Assembly (NCBI GenBank): GCA_027491845.1
Contig: JAOZGF010000201.1
Coordinates: 1 to 11,360, forward strand
Length of the DNA stretch: 11,360 nucleotides
From: Thermoproteota archaeon
GTDB lineage: Archaea > Korarchaeota > JAOZGF01
Direction of reading: 5' to 3'
A program made the position numbers and the translations under genes. This document shows, in pieces, positions 1 to 6,145 of the stretch. The number at the start of each line of letters is the position of its first letter. Position 1 is the first letter of the stretch. Below the pieces are notes generated by a model. The model was given only the letters and a program-made list of their open reading frames with translations, was not told where the DNA came from and made no database searches.

Positions 1-2
1 GT

Positions 3-224
3 TACGATCATCTCATAAATTCTTCAAAGTCCTTCTTTGACAGCGACATGTGGGGTGCTTTCAAGGAACTATGCAGGCTAAAGGATACAAGGAAGAAAAT
101 GAGAGAACTTGAATCAAAGGTTTTGAAGGAAAACTCAGATCCCATTATCTGGAACTTGTTTAACAGTTTAGAGAGAATAATTGACTGTTTAAAAGACATT
201 GGGGATCTCACAACCGTTTACTAA
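3..224 (+). CDS. C-terminal part of an unknown helical protein (5' end outside window)
   Basis: The frame starting at base 3 is open from the window edge to TAA at 222-224, giving 73 residues. The sequence is charged and helical, with a lysine/glutamate-rich stretch in the middle (RKKMRELESKVLKE) suggesting a short coiled coil, and it ends LTTVY. I recognise no family. I prefer it to the overlapping minus-strand frame because its composition is protein-like, whereas the opposite frame is rich in Ser and Phe, and because it lies on the same strand as the following gene. An internal ATG at 48 could instead be the start of a short protein. Function unknown. Confidence 0.5.
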   Translation, partial: YDHLINSSKSFFDSDMWGAFKELCRLKDTRKKMRELESKVLKENSDPIIWNLFNSLERIIDCLKDIGDLTTVY

Positions 225-226
225 TT

Positions 227-248
227 GTTTCCGAACATTTTCGGAAAC
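227..248. promoter_or_regulatory. 22-bp dyad symmetry before the GTPase gene (candidate operator or terminator hairpin)
   Basis: The arms GTTTCCGAA (227-235) and TTCGGAAAC (240-248) are perfect reverse complements around a 4-base centre. The right arm contains CGGAAAC, which resembles an archaeal BRE, and is followed by CTCTAAAG, a weak TATA-like element that would place transcription start near 278, next to the ATG at 279. The dyad would therefore overlap the promoter, as expected for an operator of a dimeric winged-helix regulator. It could also be an RNA hairpin ending the upstream gene, but no T-run follows it. Confidence 0.4.
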
Positions 249-278
249 CTCTAAAGAAGAAAGGGTGAGTTAAAAACT

Positions 279-350
279 ATGAGCAATGAGAAAGGTAGAA
301 AAAAAATAATTATAATGGGTGCAGCTGGACGTGATAGGCTAAAGCTCTAG
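279..350 (+). pseudogene. Detached N-terminal fragment of the GTPase gene
   Basis: ATG at 279 is preceded by a good ribosome binding site (AGGGTGAG, 262-269) and encodes MSNEKGRKKIIIMGAAGRD before running into RLKL and a TAG at 348-350. The stretch KKIIIMGAAGRD is the conserved glycine-rich N-terminus of this GTPase family, which in intact members is followed directly by FHNFNV. Those residues appear here only in another frame, from base 365 onward. This fragment is therefore very probably the true start of the gene whose main frame begins further on, and it is separated from it by a frame-breaking insertion. Confidence 0.65.
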
Positions 351-364
351 CTTTAGCCCGCGTA
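336..364 (+). repeat. 29-bp palindrome-bearing insertion interrupting the GTPase gene
   Basis: Bases 336-364 sit exactly between the codons for GRD (327-335) and for FHNFN (365 onward), which adjoin in intact family members as I remember them. The insert contains a perfect inverted repeat: GGCTAAAGCT (337-346), two bases, AGCTTTAGCC (349-358). Its length is not a multiple of three, so it shifts the frame, and it brings stop codons in two frames (TAG at 348-350 and at 335-337). Possible explanations are a small mobile or hairpin remnant, a recoding element, or an amplification or assembly artefact. The sequence alone cannot decide. Confidence 0.5.
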
Positions 365-409
365 TTCCATAATTTCAACGTAGTTTATAGGGGCAATCCG
401 CAGTTTGAA

Positions 410-1645
410 GTGGTTGCTTTCACCGCAGCTCAGATCCCAAACATAGCTGGCAGAAGATATCCGCCTGAGTTAGCCGGTGAACTCTACCCCAATGGGATAC
501 CTATTTACCCCGAAGAAGAACTGCCTCAGCTTATAAAGAAGAAAAACGTTGACAAGGTTATCTTAGCTTACTCAGACCTACCTTACACGCATGTGATGCA
601 TAAGTCTGCGCTGGTTAATGCATGTGGAGCTGATTTCGAATTACTAGGCCCTAAATCCACAATGCTTAAAGCAAAAGTCCCTGTTATCGCTGTCTGCGCC
701 GTTAGGACAGGGTGCGGTAAAAGTCAGACGACAAGGAAGATATGTTCAATTTTAAGGGATAAAGGGATAAAGTTTGTGGTTGTAAGGCACCCAATGCCAT
801 ATGGAGACCTGAGGAGGCAGGTTTGCCAGAGATTTTCTGATTTCAACGACCTGGACAAATACAATGTTACAATTGAGGAAAGAGAAGAATACGAACCACA
901 TTTAGAGCAGGGAGACATTGTTTATGCAGGGGTGGATTACGGGAAGATCCTGGAGGAAGCGGAGAAGGAAGCTGAATTAATTGTTTGGGACGGCGGGAAC
1001 AACGATTTTCCCTTTTATAAGCCAGACCTACTCATCGTCTTAACAGATCCTCATAGGCCAGGCCACGAGCTCACTTACTATCCTGGAGAGGTTAACCTGA
1101 GGATGGCTGACGTAGTGATAATAAATAAGGAGGAAACTGCTTCAAGGGAAAACATTGAGGCTGTCAGAAAAAATGTGCGGAAAGTCAACAGGGAAGCCTT
1201 AATAATTGACGCGCGTTCAAAGATAATTGTAAGTGACCTGGAAAACATTGAGGGCAAAAGGGTTCTTGTCGTGGAAGATGGACCCACCTTAACCCACGGG
1301 GAAATGAAGTATGGTGCAGGATACATTGCTGCATTAAAATTCGGGTTAGACGTTGTGGATCCGAGGCCTTATGCAGTAGGGTCGATTAAGGAAGTGTATG
1401 AAAGGTTTCCTCACCTGGGAAAGGTTCTTCCGGCCATGGGTTACGGTGAAAAGCAAATAGAAGAGCTTAGGAAAACAATTGAAAACACGGAGTGCGATGG
1501 AATCATTATTGGGACTCCCATTGATTTAAGAAGGATAATGAAGCTTGACAAGCCCGCGGTTAGAATCCGATACGAACTTGAAGAAATAGGTAGGCCTAGC
1601 TTGAATGAGATAATAAATGATTTTTTGGAGAAGAATGTTTTCTAG
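410..1645 (+). CDS. Cyclic 2,3-diphosphoglycerate synthetase-like P-loop GTPase (COG2403 type), N-terminus disrupted
   Basis: From GTG at 410 this frame gives 411 residues. VVAFTAAQIPNIAGRRYPPELAG opens it; a P-loop-like AVRTGCGKS follows at residues 97-105, then the family block VVRHPMPYGDL (124-134), EEREEYEPH (157-164), WDGGNNDFPFYKPD (193-206), the NKxD-like INKEE (238-242) and a C-terminal IGTPIDLRR. These identify the archaeal family annotated as cyclic 2,3-diphosphoglycerate synthase; the actual substrate is unproven, and cytosolic location is expected. The frame remains open upstream to 338 and encodes RVFHNFNVVYRGNPQFE just before the GTG, so the GTG is only the first usable codon after a break. 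About 35 N-terminal residues lie in the other frame at 279-335. The gene may be inactive, re-fused by recoding, or damaged by an assembly error. It ends 10 bp from the convergent nuclease gene. Confidence 0.85.
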   Translation: MVAFTAAQIPNIAGRRYPPELAGELYPNGIPIYPEEELPQLIKKKNVDKVILAYSDLPYTHVMHKSALVNACGADFELLGPKSTMLKAKVPVIAVCAVRTGCGKSQTTRKICSILRDKGIKFVVVRHPMPYGDLRRQVCQRFSDFNDLDKYNVTIEEREEYEPHLEQGDIVYAGVDYGKILEEAEKEAELIVWDGGNNDFPFYKPDLLIVLTDPHRPGHELTYYPGEVNLRMADVVIINKEETASRENIEAVRKNVRKVNREALIIDARSKIIVSDLENIEGKRVLVVEDGPTLTHGEMKYGAGYIAALKFGLDVVDPRPYAVGSIKEVYERFPHLGKVLPAMGYGEKQIEELRKTIENTECDGIIIGTPIDLRRIMKLDKPAVRIRYELEEIGRPSLNEIINDFLEKNVF

Positions 1646-1655
1646 GTTTCAAGCC

Positions 1656-2441
1656 TTATTTTCCCCTTTTCTCTAGGAAACTTGTGATTTTCTTGTTTCC
1701 GTAAGCCTCCTTTAACCTTAACTTTTCAAGCCTTATCCTTTTATACTCCAACATGTTTCGTTTGAGCATTATTAAGGCGCTTTTTGATATGGAAGGACTT
1801 ACCAAGATTCCTCTAACTCTCTTCTTTTCCCTTCTAAGTATTTCTTCCACATACCGTTTAAGTTGTTCAACAGCCTCGGTTGTTGCTTTTCTCCTTTTTA
1901 TTTCAACAACAACAAGCACGTCGTTCCTGTCTTTCCCCAGTATGTCGATGGAACCAGTCTCAGTGTTTTTCTCTGATTTCAAGACTTTAAATCCTTTTTC
2001 AATAAGGCTAGGCTGGCTCAGAATCCTTTCATGGATTTCATCCTCGGTTAAGTGTAATTTGAACTCTGACACGTCCATTAAATCAGCTGTCACTATCAAA
2101 TTGGTTTTTTTAAGCGTTACGTTCAGGGTTTCCCTTTGTTTTTTTCTTTTGGCAGTTAAGACAACGTATCCTTCCTTTATTTTGCAGTAAATATAGTTAT
2201 TAGGCGGCTGCCAATTAACTGGCTTGTACCCTGTAGGCCTGTGTATTAGTATTGATCCATCTTTCTTTATAAGTAGAAGTCTCTCTCCATAGCCGAGTTC
2301 TGAGGTTGCCCTACCTTCATACTTAACCTTAAAAGACCCTATCACAATAATGCTTCTCTTCTGACTTAAGGCTGCATTAATTACTTTTACAGTGTCACCC
2401 ATTGATGGATTTTTAAAAGTTTTCACGACATCACTATTCAT
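1656..2441 (-). CDS. nucS: Endonuclease NucS/EndoMS (mismatch-specific)
   Basis: This 261-residue protein has the two-domain NucS layout. The N-terminal DNA-binding and dimerisation part carries YEGRATSELGYGERL (41-55) and HRPTGYKPVNWQPP (67-80). The C-terminal RecB-like nuclease domain carries GSIDILG (163-169, D166), VVVEIKRRK (177-185, E180 and K182) and Q193..RY, the metal-binding D-E-K set. In archaea NucS/EndoMS cuts both strands at mismatches or branched ends and works with PCNA. The C-terminus NKKITSFL (249-256) fits a degenerate PCNA-interacting peptide with Asn in place of Gln. Start is ATG at 2441. A TATA-like AAATTTAAG (about 2466-2477) would place transcription start a few bases before it, so the message may be nearly leaderless. 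It is divergent from the nucleotidyltransferase and convergent with the GTPase. Confidence 0.93.
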   Translation of the reverse strand: MNSDVVKTFKNPSMGDTVKVINAALSQKRSIIVIGSFKVKYEGRATSELGYGERLLLIKKDGSILIHRPTGYKPVNWQPPNNYIYCKIKEGYVVLTAKRKKQRETLNVTLKKTNLIVTADLMDVSEFKLHLTEDEIHERILSQPSLIEKGFKVLKSEKNTETGSIDILGKDRNDVLVVVEIKRRKATTEAVEQLKRYVEEILRREKKRVRGILVSPSISKSALIMLKRNMLEYKRIRLEKLRLKEAYGNKKITSFLEKRGK

Positions 2442-2463
2442 TGAAAAAAGTTTCCAGTTTCAT

Positions 2464-2480
2464 TGCTTAAATTTTTTTTC
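2464..2480. promoter_or_regulatory. Shared AT-rich divergent promoter region
   Basis: The 57 bp between the NucS start and the preferred nucleotidyltransferase start contain one clear AT-rich block, CTTAAATTTTTTTT (2466-2479). Read on the minus strand it gives a TATA-like AAATTTAAG about 25 bases from the NucS ATG. Read on the plus strand, TTAAATTT lies about 25-30 bases before TTG 2499. One element may therefore serve both directions. No clear BRE is visible on either side. Confidence 0.4.
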
Positions 2481-2498
2481 GTTTCCATGGTGATTTCC

Positions 2499-3209
2499 TT
2501 GAAAGCCCTGATTTTATGTGGGGGGAAGGGCAAGAGGCTTCGCCCCTTAACGGATAATGTTCCCAAGCCATTACTGAACTTGGGCGGTAAGCCTATTCTT
2601 GAATGGCAAATGCTGTTATTGATGAAACACGGCATAAGGAACATCATTTTGGCCACGGGTTACCTTGGAGAGAAAATTAAGGAATACTTTAGGGACGGAA
2701 GCGATTTAGGGGTTAAAATAGAATATCAACAGGAGGATCCTGAAAATCCGCTTGGCACTGCAGGTCCAATTAAAGCAGCGGTAGACAGGTTATCAGATGT
2801 TTTCGTAGTGCTTAACGGGGACATTCTGACTACTATGAATATTTTAAGGTTACTGAGGGTACATAGGGAAACCAATGCGTCTGTAACAATTTCGTTAGTT
2901 AAGCTTAGGTCCCCATACGGAATCATTGAAACAAATGGTTATTTAGTCACCAAGTTTGTGGAGAAACCTTTCTTGCCTTACTACATAAATGCTGGAGTGT
3001 ATGTTTTCAATAAGGAGATCGTCAACTTATTTCCTTCTGTTGGAATGTTGGAAACTGACGTTTTCCCTGCCCTAATAAGGGAGAAGATCGTTATTGCAGG
3101 ATGCAAATTTGATGAAGGAACATATTGGAAGGACATTGGAAATGTAAAAGATTTTGAGGAAGCTGGAAGGGAAATCGACAGGATAAAAGCCTTCCTAGGC
3201 ATGTCTTAA
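2499..3209 (+). CDS. Sugar-phosphate nucleotidyltransferase (NTP_transferase family)
   Basis: With a TTG start this is 236 residues beginning MKALILCGGKGKRLRPLT, the usual N-terminus of sugar-1-phosphate nucleotidyltransferases. Visible motifs are GGKGKRLRPLT (8-18, nucleotide binding), PKP (22-24), LGTAG (85-89), NGD (106-108, metal-binding Asp), EKP (155-157), INAGVYVF (163-170) and WKDIG (210-214). It lacks the C-terminal left-handed beta-helix of longer relatives, so it is a single catalytic domain making an NDP-sugar (GDP-mannose, dTDP-glucose or UDP-sugar; the sequence does not decide). Products could feed N-glycosylation or surface polysaccharide. TTG 2499 is chosen because GGTGAT (2489-2494) sits at proper spacing and it gives the family-like start. 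ATG 2487 and TTG 2463 are in-frame alternatives. Confidence 0.9.
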   Translation: MKALILCGGKGKRLRPLTDNVPKPLLNLGGKPILEWQMLLLMKHGIRNIILATGYLGEKIKEYFRDGSDLGVKIEYQQEDPENPLGTAGPIKAAVDRLSDVFVVLNGDILTTMNILRLLRVHRETNASVTISLVKLRSPYGIIETNGYLVTKFVEKPFLPYYINAGVYVFNKEIVNLFPSVGMLETDVFPALIREKIVIAGCKFDEGTYWKDIGNVKDFEEAGREIDRIKAFLGMS

Positions 3210-3210
3210 G

Positions 3211-3234
3211 CATGTTTAACTTCTTTGAAACATG
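3211..3234 (+). terminator. Possible hairpin after the nucleotidyltransferase gene
   Basis: CATGTTT (3211-3217) and AAACATG (3228-3234) form a 7-bp stem with a 10-base loop, starting 2 bases after the TAA. No T-run follows it, so a role in termination or message stability is only a guess. Confidence 0.2.
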
Positions 3235-3284
3235 GTTTCGGATTATGCATGGGTAAGCTGTTGCGTACGCTTCTCTGCAGTTCC

Positions 3285-4034
3285 CTAGATCTTTAAAAGA
3301 TAGTGGGTAAGCTCCTCTTTTTCAAGTTGTCTGTAAACTTTCTTAATAGCTACCATTGATTCCGGACTGTGGGCGTCGCTTCCCACCGTTATTTTCACTC
3401 CCTTCCCTGTGAATATTTTCACCTGTTTCAGGGTAAGGGAGGGAAACATTGTGTTTATTTCTATGGCGATTTCTGATTGAGCCATTCTCTCAGCAACATC
3501 TTCAAGGTAATCTTTGGTCAGCTTTTTTTTAAGTTGGAGCTTTAGTTTTTCAGGTACCCAGAATGGGTGACATATTGCTTTTATTTCCTTTTTTTCAGCT
3601 AGTTTAACAAAGTATTCCAAGTATTTCTTTATTAATTCTTGGGGGTTTGAAACTTTAAGTGTTTCGCTGAAGAGCTTTGTCTTTTCAACTACATGTATTG
3701 ATCCGTAAACTAAGTCGACCTTTTTGATGTCCTTGGTTTTAGCTAACAACCTGTCTTCTTCGCCTAGGTAATCTATTTCTAAGCCTGGTATTGCATTGTT
3801 TTGGCGGCATTCTTCAATGTATTCGTTTATCTTTTTTTTGGGGAGATAGTACTTTATTTTTTCGTTGTTTAGCTGGGCATAGTGATCTGCAAAAACGATT
3901 TTATCTATTCCCAAGGCGGTTGCGTATGAGGCGTTGGACTGGATCGTTTGCACTCCGTCGGAATAGTTTGAGTGAACGTGGAAATCTATCAGGAAGTCAA
4001 CTGTCCCTGATGTGTCCTTGTTTGGGGCCTTCAA
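3285..4034 (-). CDS. PHP-domain metal-dependent phosphoesterase
   Basis: This 249-residue protein has the full PHP metal-site set: DFHVHSNYSDG (17-27; H19, H21, D26), FADH (48-51, H51), PGLEID (83-88, E86), GSIH (111-114, H114), CHP (155-157, H156) and GSDAH (218-222, D220 and H222). These residues bind a two- or three-metal centre that hydrolyses phosphate esters. The family includes histidinol phosphatases and nucleotide or nucleic-acid phosphatases; the substrate cannot be read from sequence, and no polymerase domain is attached. Start is TTG at 4034, preceded by AAAGGAAG on the minus strand; an in-frame TAA lies just upstream and no ATG lies before the first motif. It is downstream of the histone gene on the same strand, 75 bp away. 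Confidence 0.9.
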   Translation of the reverse strand: MKAPNKDTSGTVDFLIDFHVHSNYSDGVQTIQSNASYATALGIDKIVFADHYAQLNNEKIKYYLPKKKINEYIEECRQNNAIPGLEIDYLGEEDRLLAKTKDIKKVDLVYGSIHVVEKTKLFSETLKVSNPQELIKKYLEYFVKLAEKKEIKAICHPFWVPEKLKLQLKKKLTKDYLEDVAERMAQSEIAIEINTMFPSLTLKQVKIFTGKGVKITVGSDAHSPESMVAIKKVYRQLEKEELTHYLLKI

Positions 4035-4060
4035 TTTTTCTTCCTTTCGCCTAACGTTTT

Positions 4061-4080
4061 TCCTTTTTTAAAAAAAAGGA
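4061..4080 (-). terminator. Palindromic A/T run after the histone gene, likely T-run terminator
   Basis: TCCTTTTTT (4061-4069) and AAAAAAGGA (4072-4080) are perfect inverted repeats around two bases. Read on the minus strand, an eight-base T-run follows the histone stop by about 30 bases. Archaeal termination typically occurs at such T-runs. The same AT-rich stretch could instead contribute to the promoter of the PHP gene downstream. Confidence 0.45.
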
Positions 4081-4109
4081 AAAGGATTTAAGAGGTTTTT
4101 CCTGGTTTT

Positions 4110-4319
4110 TCAGAGGAACTCCTTTGCCGCTAGCTTTATATCTGTTTCCATGACCGTTTTTCTTCCAGCGTGTCGAGCTAGTTCAACAGCTCTCCTGCTT
4201 ACCTTTGATGCGAACTCTTCCGCTGCATCCCTTAATGTTTGCCTTGCATCTTCACTAACTCTCTGTGCGCCGGCGTTCCTTATTATTCTGTCGATCGGAG
4301 CCAATGGAAGTACAGCCAT
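4110..4319 (-). CDS. Archaeal histone (HMf/HMfB type)
   Basis: The 69-residue product is a single minimal histone fold without tails, matching the usual length of HMf-type proteins. Recognisable elements are LPLAPIDRIIRNAGAQRVS (alpha-1 and first loop with the DNA-contacting Arg), a long alpha-2 through FASKVSRRAVELARHAG, and RKTVMETDIKLAAKEF (second loop and alpha-3). It dimerises and wraps DNA as stacked nucleosome-like particles. ATG 4319 is preceded by a strong ribosome binding site, AGGTGA (complement of 4329-4334). A consensus-like promoter lies upstream and a T-run downstream, so it is probably transcribed alone and strongly, as expected for an abundant chromatin protein. Confidence 0.96.
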   Translation of the reverse strand: MAVLPLAPIDRIIRNAGAQRVSEDARQTLRDAAEEFASKVSRRAVELARHAGRKTVMETDIKLAAKEFL

Positions 4320-4357
4320 TTTTACTTTTCACCTGAATCTGCATTTTATATTTATTT

Positions 4358-4374
4358 CTTTAAAAAGCTTTCGG
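4358..4374 (-). promoter_or_regulatory. Histone gene promoter (BRE + TATA)
   Basis: On the minus strand the sequence reads CCGAAA (BRE-like) followed by GCTTTTTAAAG (TATA-like). A start about 24 bases downstream, near 4338, would give a short leader of roughly 18 bases containing the AGGTGA ribosome binding site before ATG 4319. This is the clearest promoter in the window. The rest of the roughly 200-bp gap between the histone start and the zinc-ribbon gene (4375-4521) shows no supportable gene. Confidence 0.6.
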
Positions 4375-4521
4375 TTTAATTGCATTTTTTATTTGAAAAC
4401 TGAGCCTATGAAGCAACCTTTAATGTGAGTGGGATGTATATTGCATGTTAAATGTTTTTTAATCATTTTTCAGTTGAGAAGTAAGTTGTATCCTCTTTGT
4501 TTTTTTAAACTTGTTTTGTCT

Positions 4522-4677
4522 TCAAGTTTCATATTTTTCATAGTATATCAGTGAACAATTTACACACTCCTTTACCTTGACCCTTAAACCCCTGGTTTTC
4601 CCTATCCTTATCACGGGAGTTCCTAGTTCAACTACCCTGTTGTTTCCACACCTTGGACAAGTAGCATTTACACTCAT
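4522..4677 (-). CDS. Small zinc-ribbon protein, 51 residues
   Basis: ATG at 4677 opens a 51-codon frame ending TGA (4522-4524). The product starts MSVNATCPRCGNNRVVELG and has two CxxC knuckles, C7/C10 and C38/C41, separated by 27 residues rich in Val, Arg and Lys, with an aromatic, acidic C-terminus (IYYEKYET). This is a classic zinc ribbon and probably binds one zinc ion. Similar small archaeal proteins are linked to transcription or translation, but I cannot name this one. GAGATGA lies at ribosome-binding distance. A TATA-like TTTAAA around 4731 could give it its own promoter about 25 bases upstream of a short leader, or it may be read through from the pilus operon ending at 4740. Confidence 0.75.
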   Translation of the reverse strand: MSVNATCPRCGNNRVVELGTPVIRIGKTRGLRVKVKECVNCSLIYYEKYET

Positions 4678-4739
4678 TTTACTTCATCTCAAACCATGGT
4701 TGGCGTGAGGGATTTTGTCTTTTTTCCTTTTAAATTTTT

Positions 4740-5771
4740 TTAGAGGTTAAAGCTTATTTCCCCTTCCCTGCATACTTCCCTGTTTCCACATGTTCCCCTG
4801 AAGTCTCCTTCATAGATGTTTGTTTTTGACCCAAGGAAAGCTTTACCTGAGAAGTCCTTTTTGAAAGTTATCCTCCTTATTTTTCCGTCGACGAAGACTA
4901 ATGCGTCTTCCTTGACGTCTGTGATCGTTACTTTTGCATTGACGCTGGCACTGTAATAGCGAACAATGGTTGTGTATTTTCCTTTAACCGTTGTGCTGAA
5001 ATACACGTGACATTTAACGTAAACTGACACGCTGTACTTGATTTTAACTTCCAATTTTCTTTCCTTGCACTCTCTAAGGCTTTGTTTAAGGTTATTGTGA
5101 ATTCCTGTAACAATGTCTCCGGCCACCCTTTCAGGAGAAGTTAAACCATATTTCTCTCTCAAGGTTTGATTGAGGGCTTCAATTAGGTTTCCGCAGAGTT
5201 CGTATAGTAGAAATATTCTAACAGGATGCACTGCATCAACCCACGTGCTCCCGTTTTTAACTATGCCTGTCACCCTGTCTTCAAGGCTATAGTAAAGGGG
5301 CCCCACTACATGTATGCATCCATAGGAGGGAAACCTACAAAGAATAATTTCGTCCTGCGTTGTTGAAGGCCTCCCGCTTGTCAAGGGTCTAAGGTAAATT
5401 CTCATTTTTAAGTTCAAGTTAACCTTTTTCTGTTTCAAAGCATGTTCTTTCACCCTCCACCACTCTTCAAAAGAAAGCTTTATGTTTTCACTTGGGTTTA
5501 AACCGTTTTCAGCCGTTCTATAAACTTGTTTGTCCAGTTCACCTCTAGCGTAAACCAATAAATTAGGGAGAATTAACTGTGACTCCCTCTGTATCTTGAT
5601 TAACCCGTTGAGACGTAGGTTTCTTTTCCTGCAGAAATCAGTGTAACTAGGGTTCCAGAAGAGTATGCTCAAGGAAACAAGGATTAAGGAAGACGAGAAG
5701 AGAACTGCGTTAAGCACAGGTTTCCTTAAGGCTTTCTTCATCATTCCAAGTTTGTTTTGGTTTTTCTTCAC
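4740..5771 (-). CDS. Exported, membrane-anchored cysteine-rich protein at the end of the pilus operon
   Basis: This 343-residue protein has a basic N-terminus, one hydrophobic segment (about 18-40, VLNAVLFSSSLILVSLSILFW) and a long outside domain, so it is type II anchored or secreted. The outside part has eight cysteines (47, 145, 152, 193, 235, 254, 328, 334), enough for four disulfides. Alternating polar and hydrophobic stretches at 120-130, 240-285 and 290-305 suggest beta structure. NGS (173-175) and NQT (201-203) are potential N-glycosylation sites. There is no class III prepilin cleavage motif. GTG 5771 overlaps the preceding stop (GTGA) with GAGGTG just before it, so translation is coupled to the prepilin. 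I recognise no family. As the largest extracellular product of the operon it could be a tip adhesin, minor subunit or assembly factor; this is inference from position only. Confidence 0.8.
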   Translation of the reverse strand: MKKNQNKLGMMKKALRKPVLNAVLFSSSLILVSLSILFWNPSYTDFCRKRNLRLNGLIKIQRESQLILPNLLVYARGELDKQVYRTAENGLNPSENIKLSFEEWWRVKEHALKQKKVNLNLKMRIYLRPLTSGRPSTTQDEIILCRFPSYGCIHVVGPLYYSLEDRVTGIVKNGSTWVDAVHPVRIFLLYELCGNLIEALNQTLREKYGLTSPERVAGDIVTGIHNNLKQSLRECKERKLEVKIKYSVSVYVKCHVYFSTTVKGKYTTIVRYYSASVNAKVTITDVKEDALVFVDGKIRRITFKKDFSGKAFLGSKTNIYEGDFRGTCGNREVCREGEISFNL

Positions 5772-6145
5772 GGGCCCACCTCAACCTTAATCCTATGTTT
5801 TTCATTATACGCTAAAATGACATCATCTGCTTCGCCGTAGAGGGAGCCCACCCCCCCCACGTGTAATTCGTCGAACCATACCTTCACTCTTTCCCTGGAC
5901 ATGTTGCTTTTCCCTTCTAGAGGACGTTCCAACATGTAGATTGCTTTCCCTTTGGTCCATATAAGCTCCAACATCAACGATGTTTTTTCTATTTCCACTA
6001 ATTTTTTCCCTGCCTTAGCATTACAAATTATGGTTAACTCATCGAAACTTGTTGTCTTTGAGAAAGCCAGACTAAAGAGAAAAACGGCTATAACAATCAT
6101 TGTCAATGTGTCTAGTGTTATAATGGAGATCCCCTTCTTGTTCAT
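5768..6145 (-). CDS. Class III signal-peptide prepilin (candidate pilin)
   Basis: The 125-residue product begins MNKKGISIITLDTLTMIVIAVFLFSLAF. A short basic leader (NKKG), a likely cut after Gly5, and a roughly 22-residue hydrophobic helix with Asp in the early part are the archaeal class III prepilin pattern cleaved by PibD/FlaK/EppA-type peptidases. The rest (30-125) is a small globular head with one cysteine (C41). The HVGGVGS stretch (95-101) is encoded over an eight-G run. It overlaps the 50-residue upstream gene by ATGA and the downstream gene by GTGA, so it is translationally coupled on both sides. GGTGG lies before the ATG. It may be a major or minor subunit; the short mature length of 120 residues fits either. 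Confidence 0.85.
   Translation of the reverse strand: MNKKGISIITLDTLTMIVIAVFLFSLAFSKTTSFDELTIICNAKAGKKLVEIEKTSLMLELIWTKGKAIYMLERPLEGKSNMSRERVKVWFDELHVGGVGSLYGEADDVILAYNEKHRIKVEVGP

Noticed and set aside
327..372. Archaeal bulge-helix-bulge intron at the 29-bp insert
   Set aside because: With cuts at 335/336 and 364/365, as the protein alignment demands, the four-base central helix would need 337-340 to pair with 366-369; only one of the four positions pairs. The canonical splicing motif is absent.
327..372. T4 gene 60-style translational bypass
   Set aside because: The hairpin and stop are suggestive, but there is no matching take-off and landing codon: GAT precedes the insert and GTA precedes the resumption point. 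Kept only as a remote option.
1647..1736. 13-bp direct repeat TTTCAAGCCTTAT at 1647-1659 and 1724-1736
   Set aside because: Both copies lie in or beside the NucS 3' coding region; a two-copy short repeat without other structure is most likely chance.
1753..2190. 145-codon plus-strand frame opposite NucS
   Set aside because: It lies wholly antisense to a well-supported gene and has a Ser/Phe/Leu-rich shadow composition.
4150..4428. 92-codon plus-strand frame across the histone gene
   Set aside because: It is antisense to the histone and its promoter and has no recognisable protein features.
4389..4466. 25-codon minus-strand frame between zinc-ribbon and histone genes
   Set aside because: It has no convincing ribosome binding site, an unremarkable composition, and a length easily reached by chance.
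4692..4701. AACCATGGTT palindrome upstream of the zinc-ribbon gene
   Set aside because: Ten bases only, with no extension; insufficient to call an operator.
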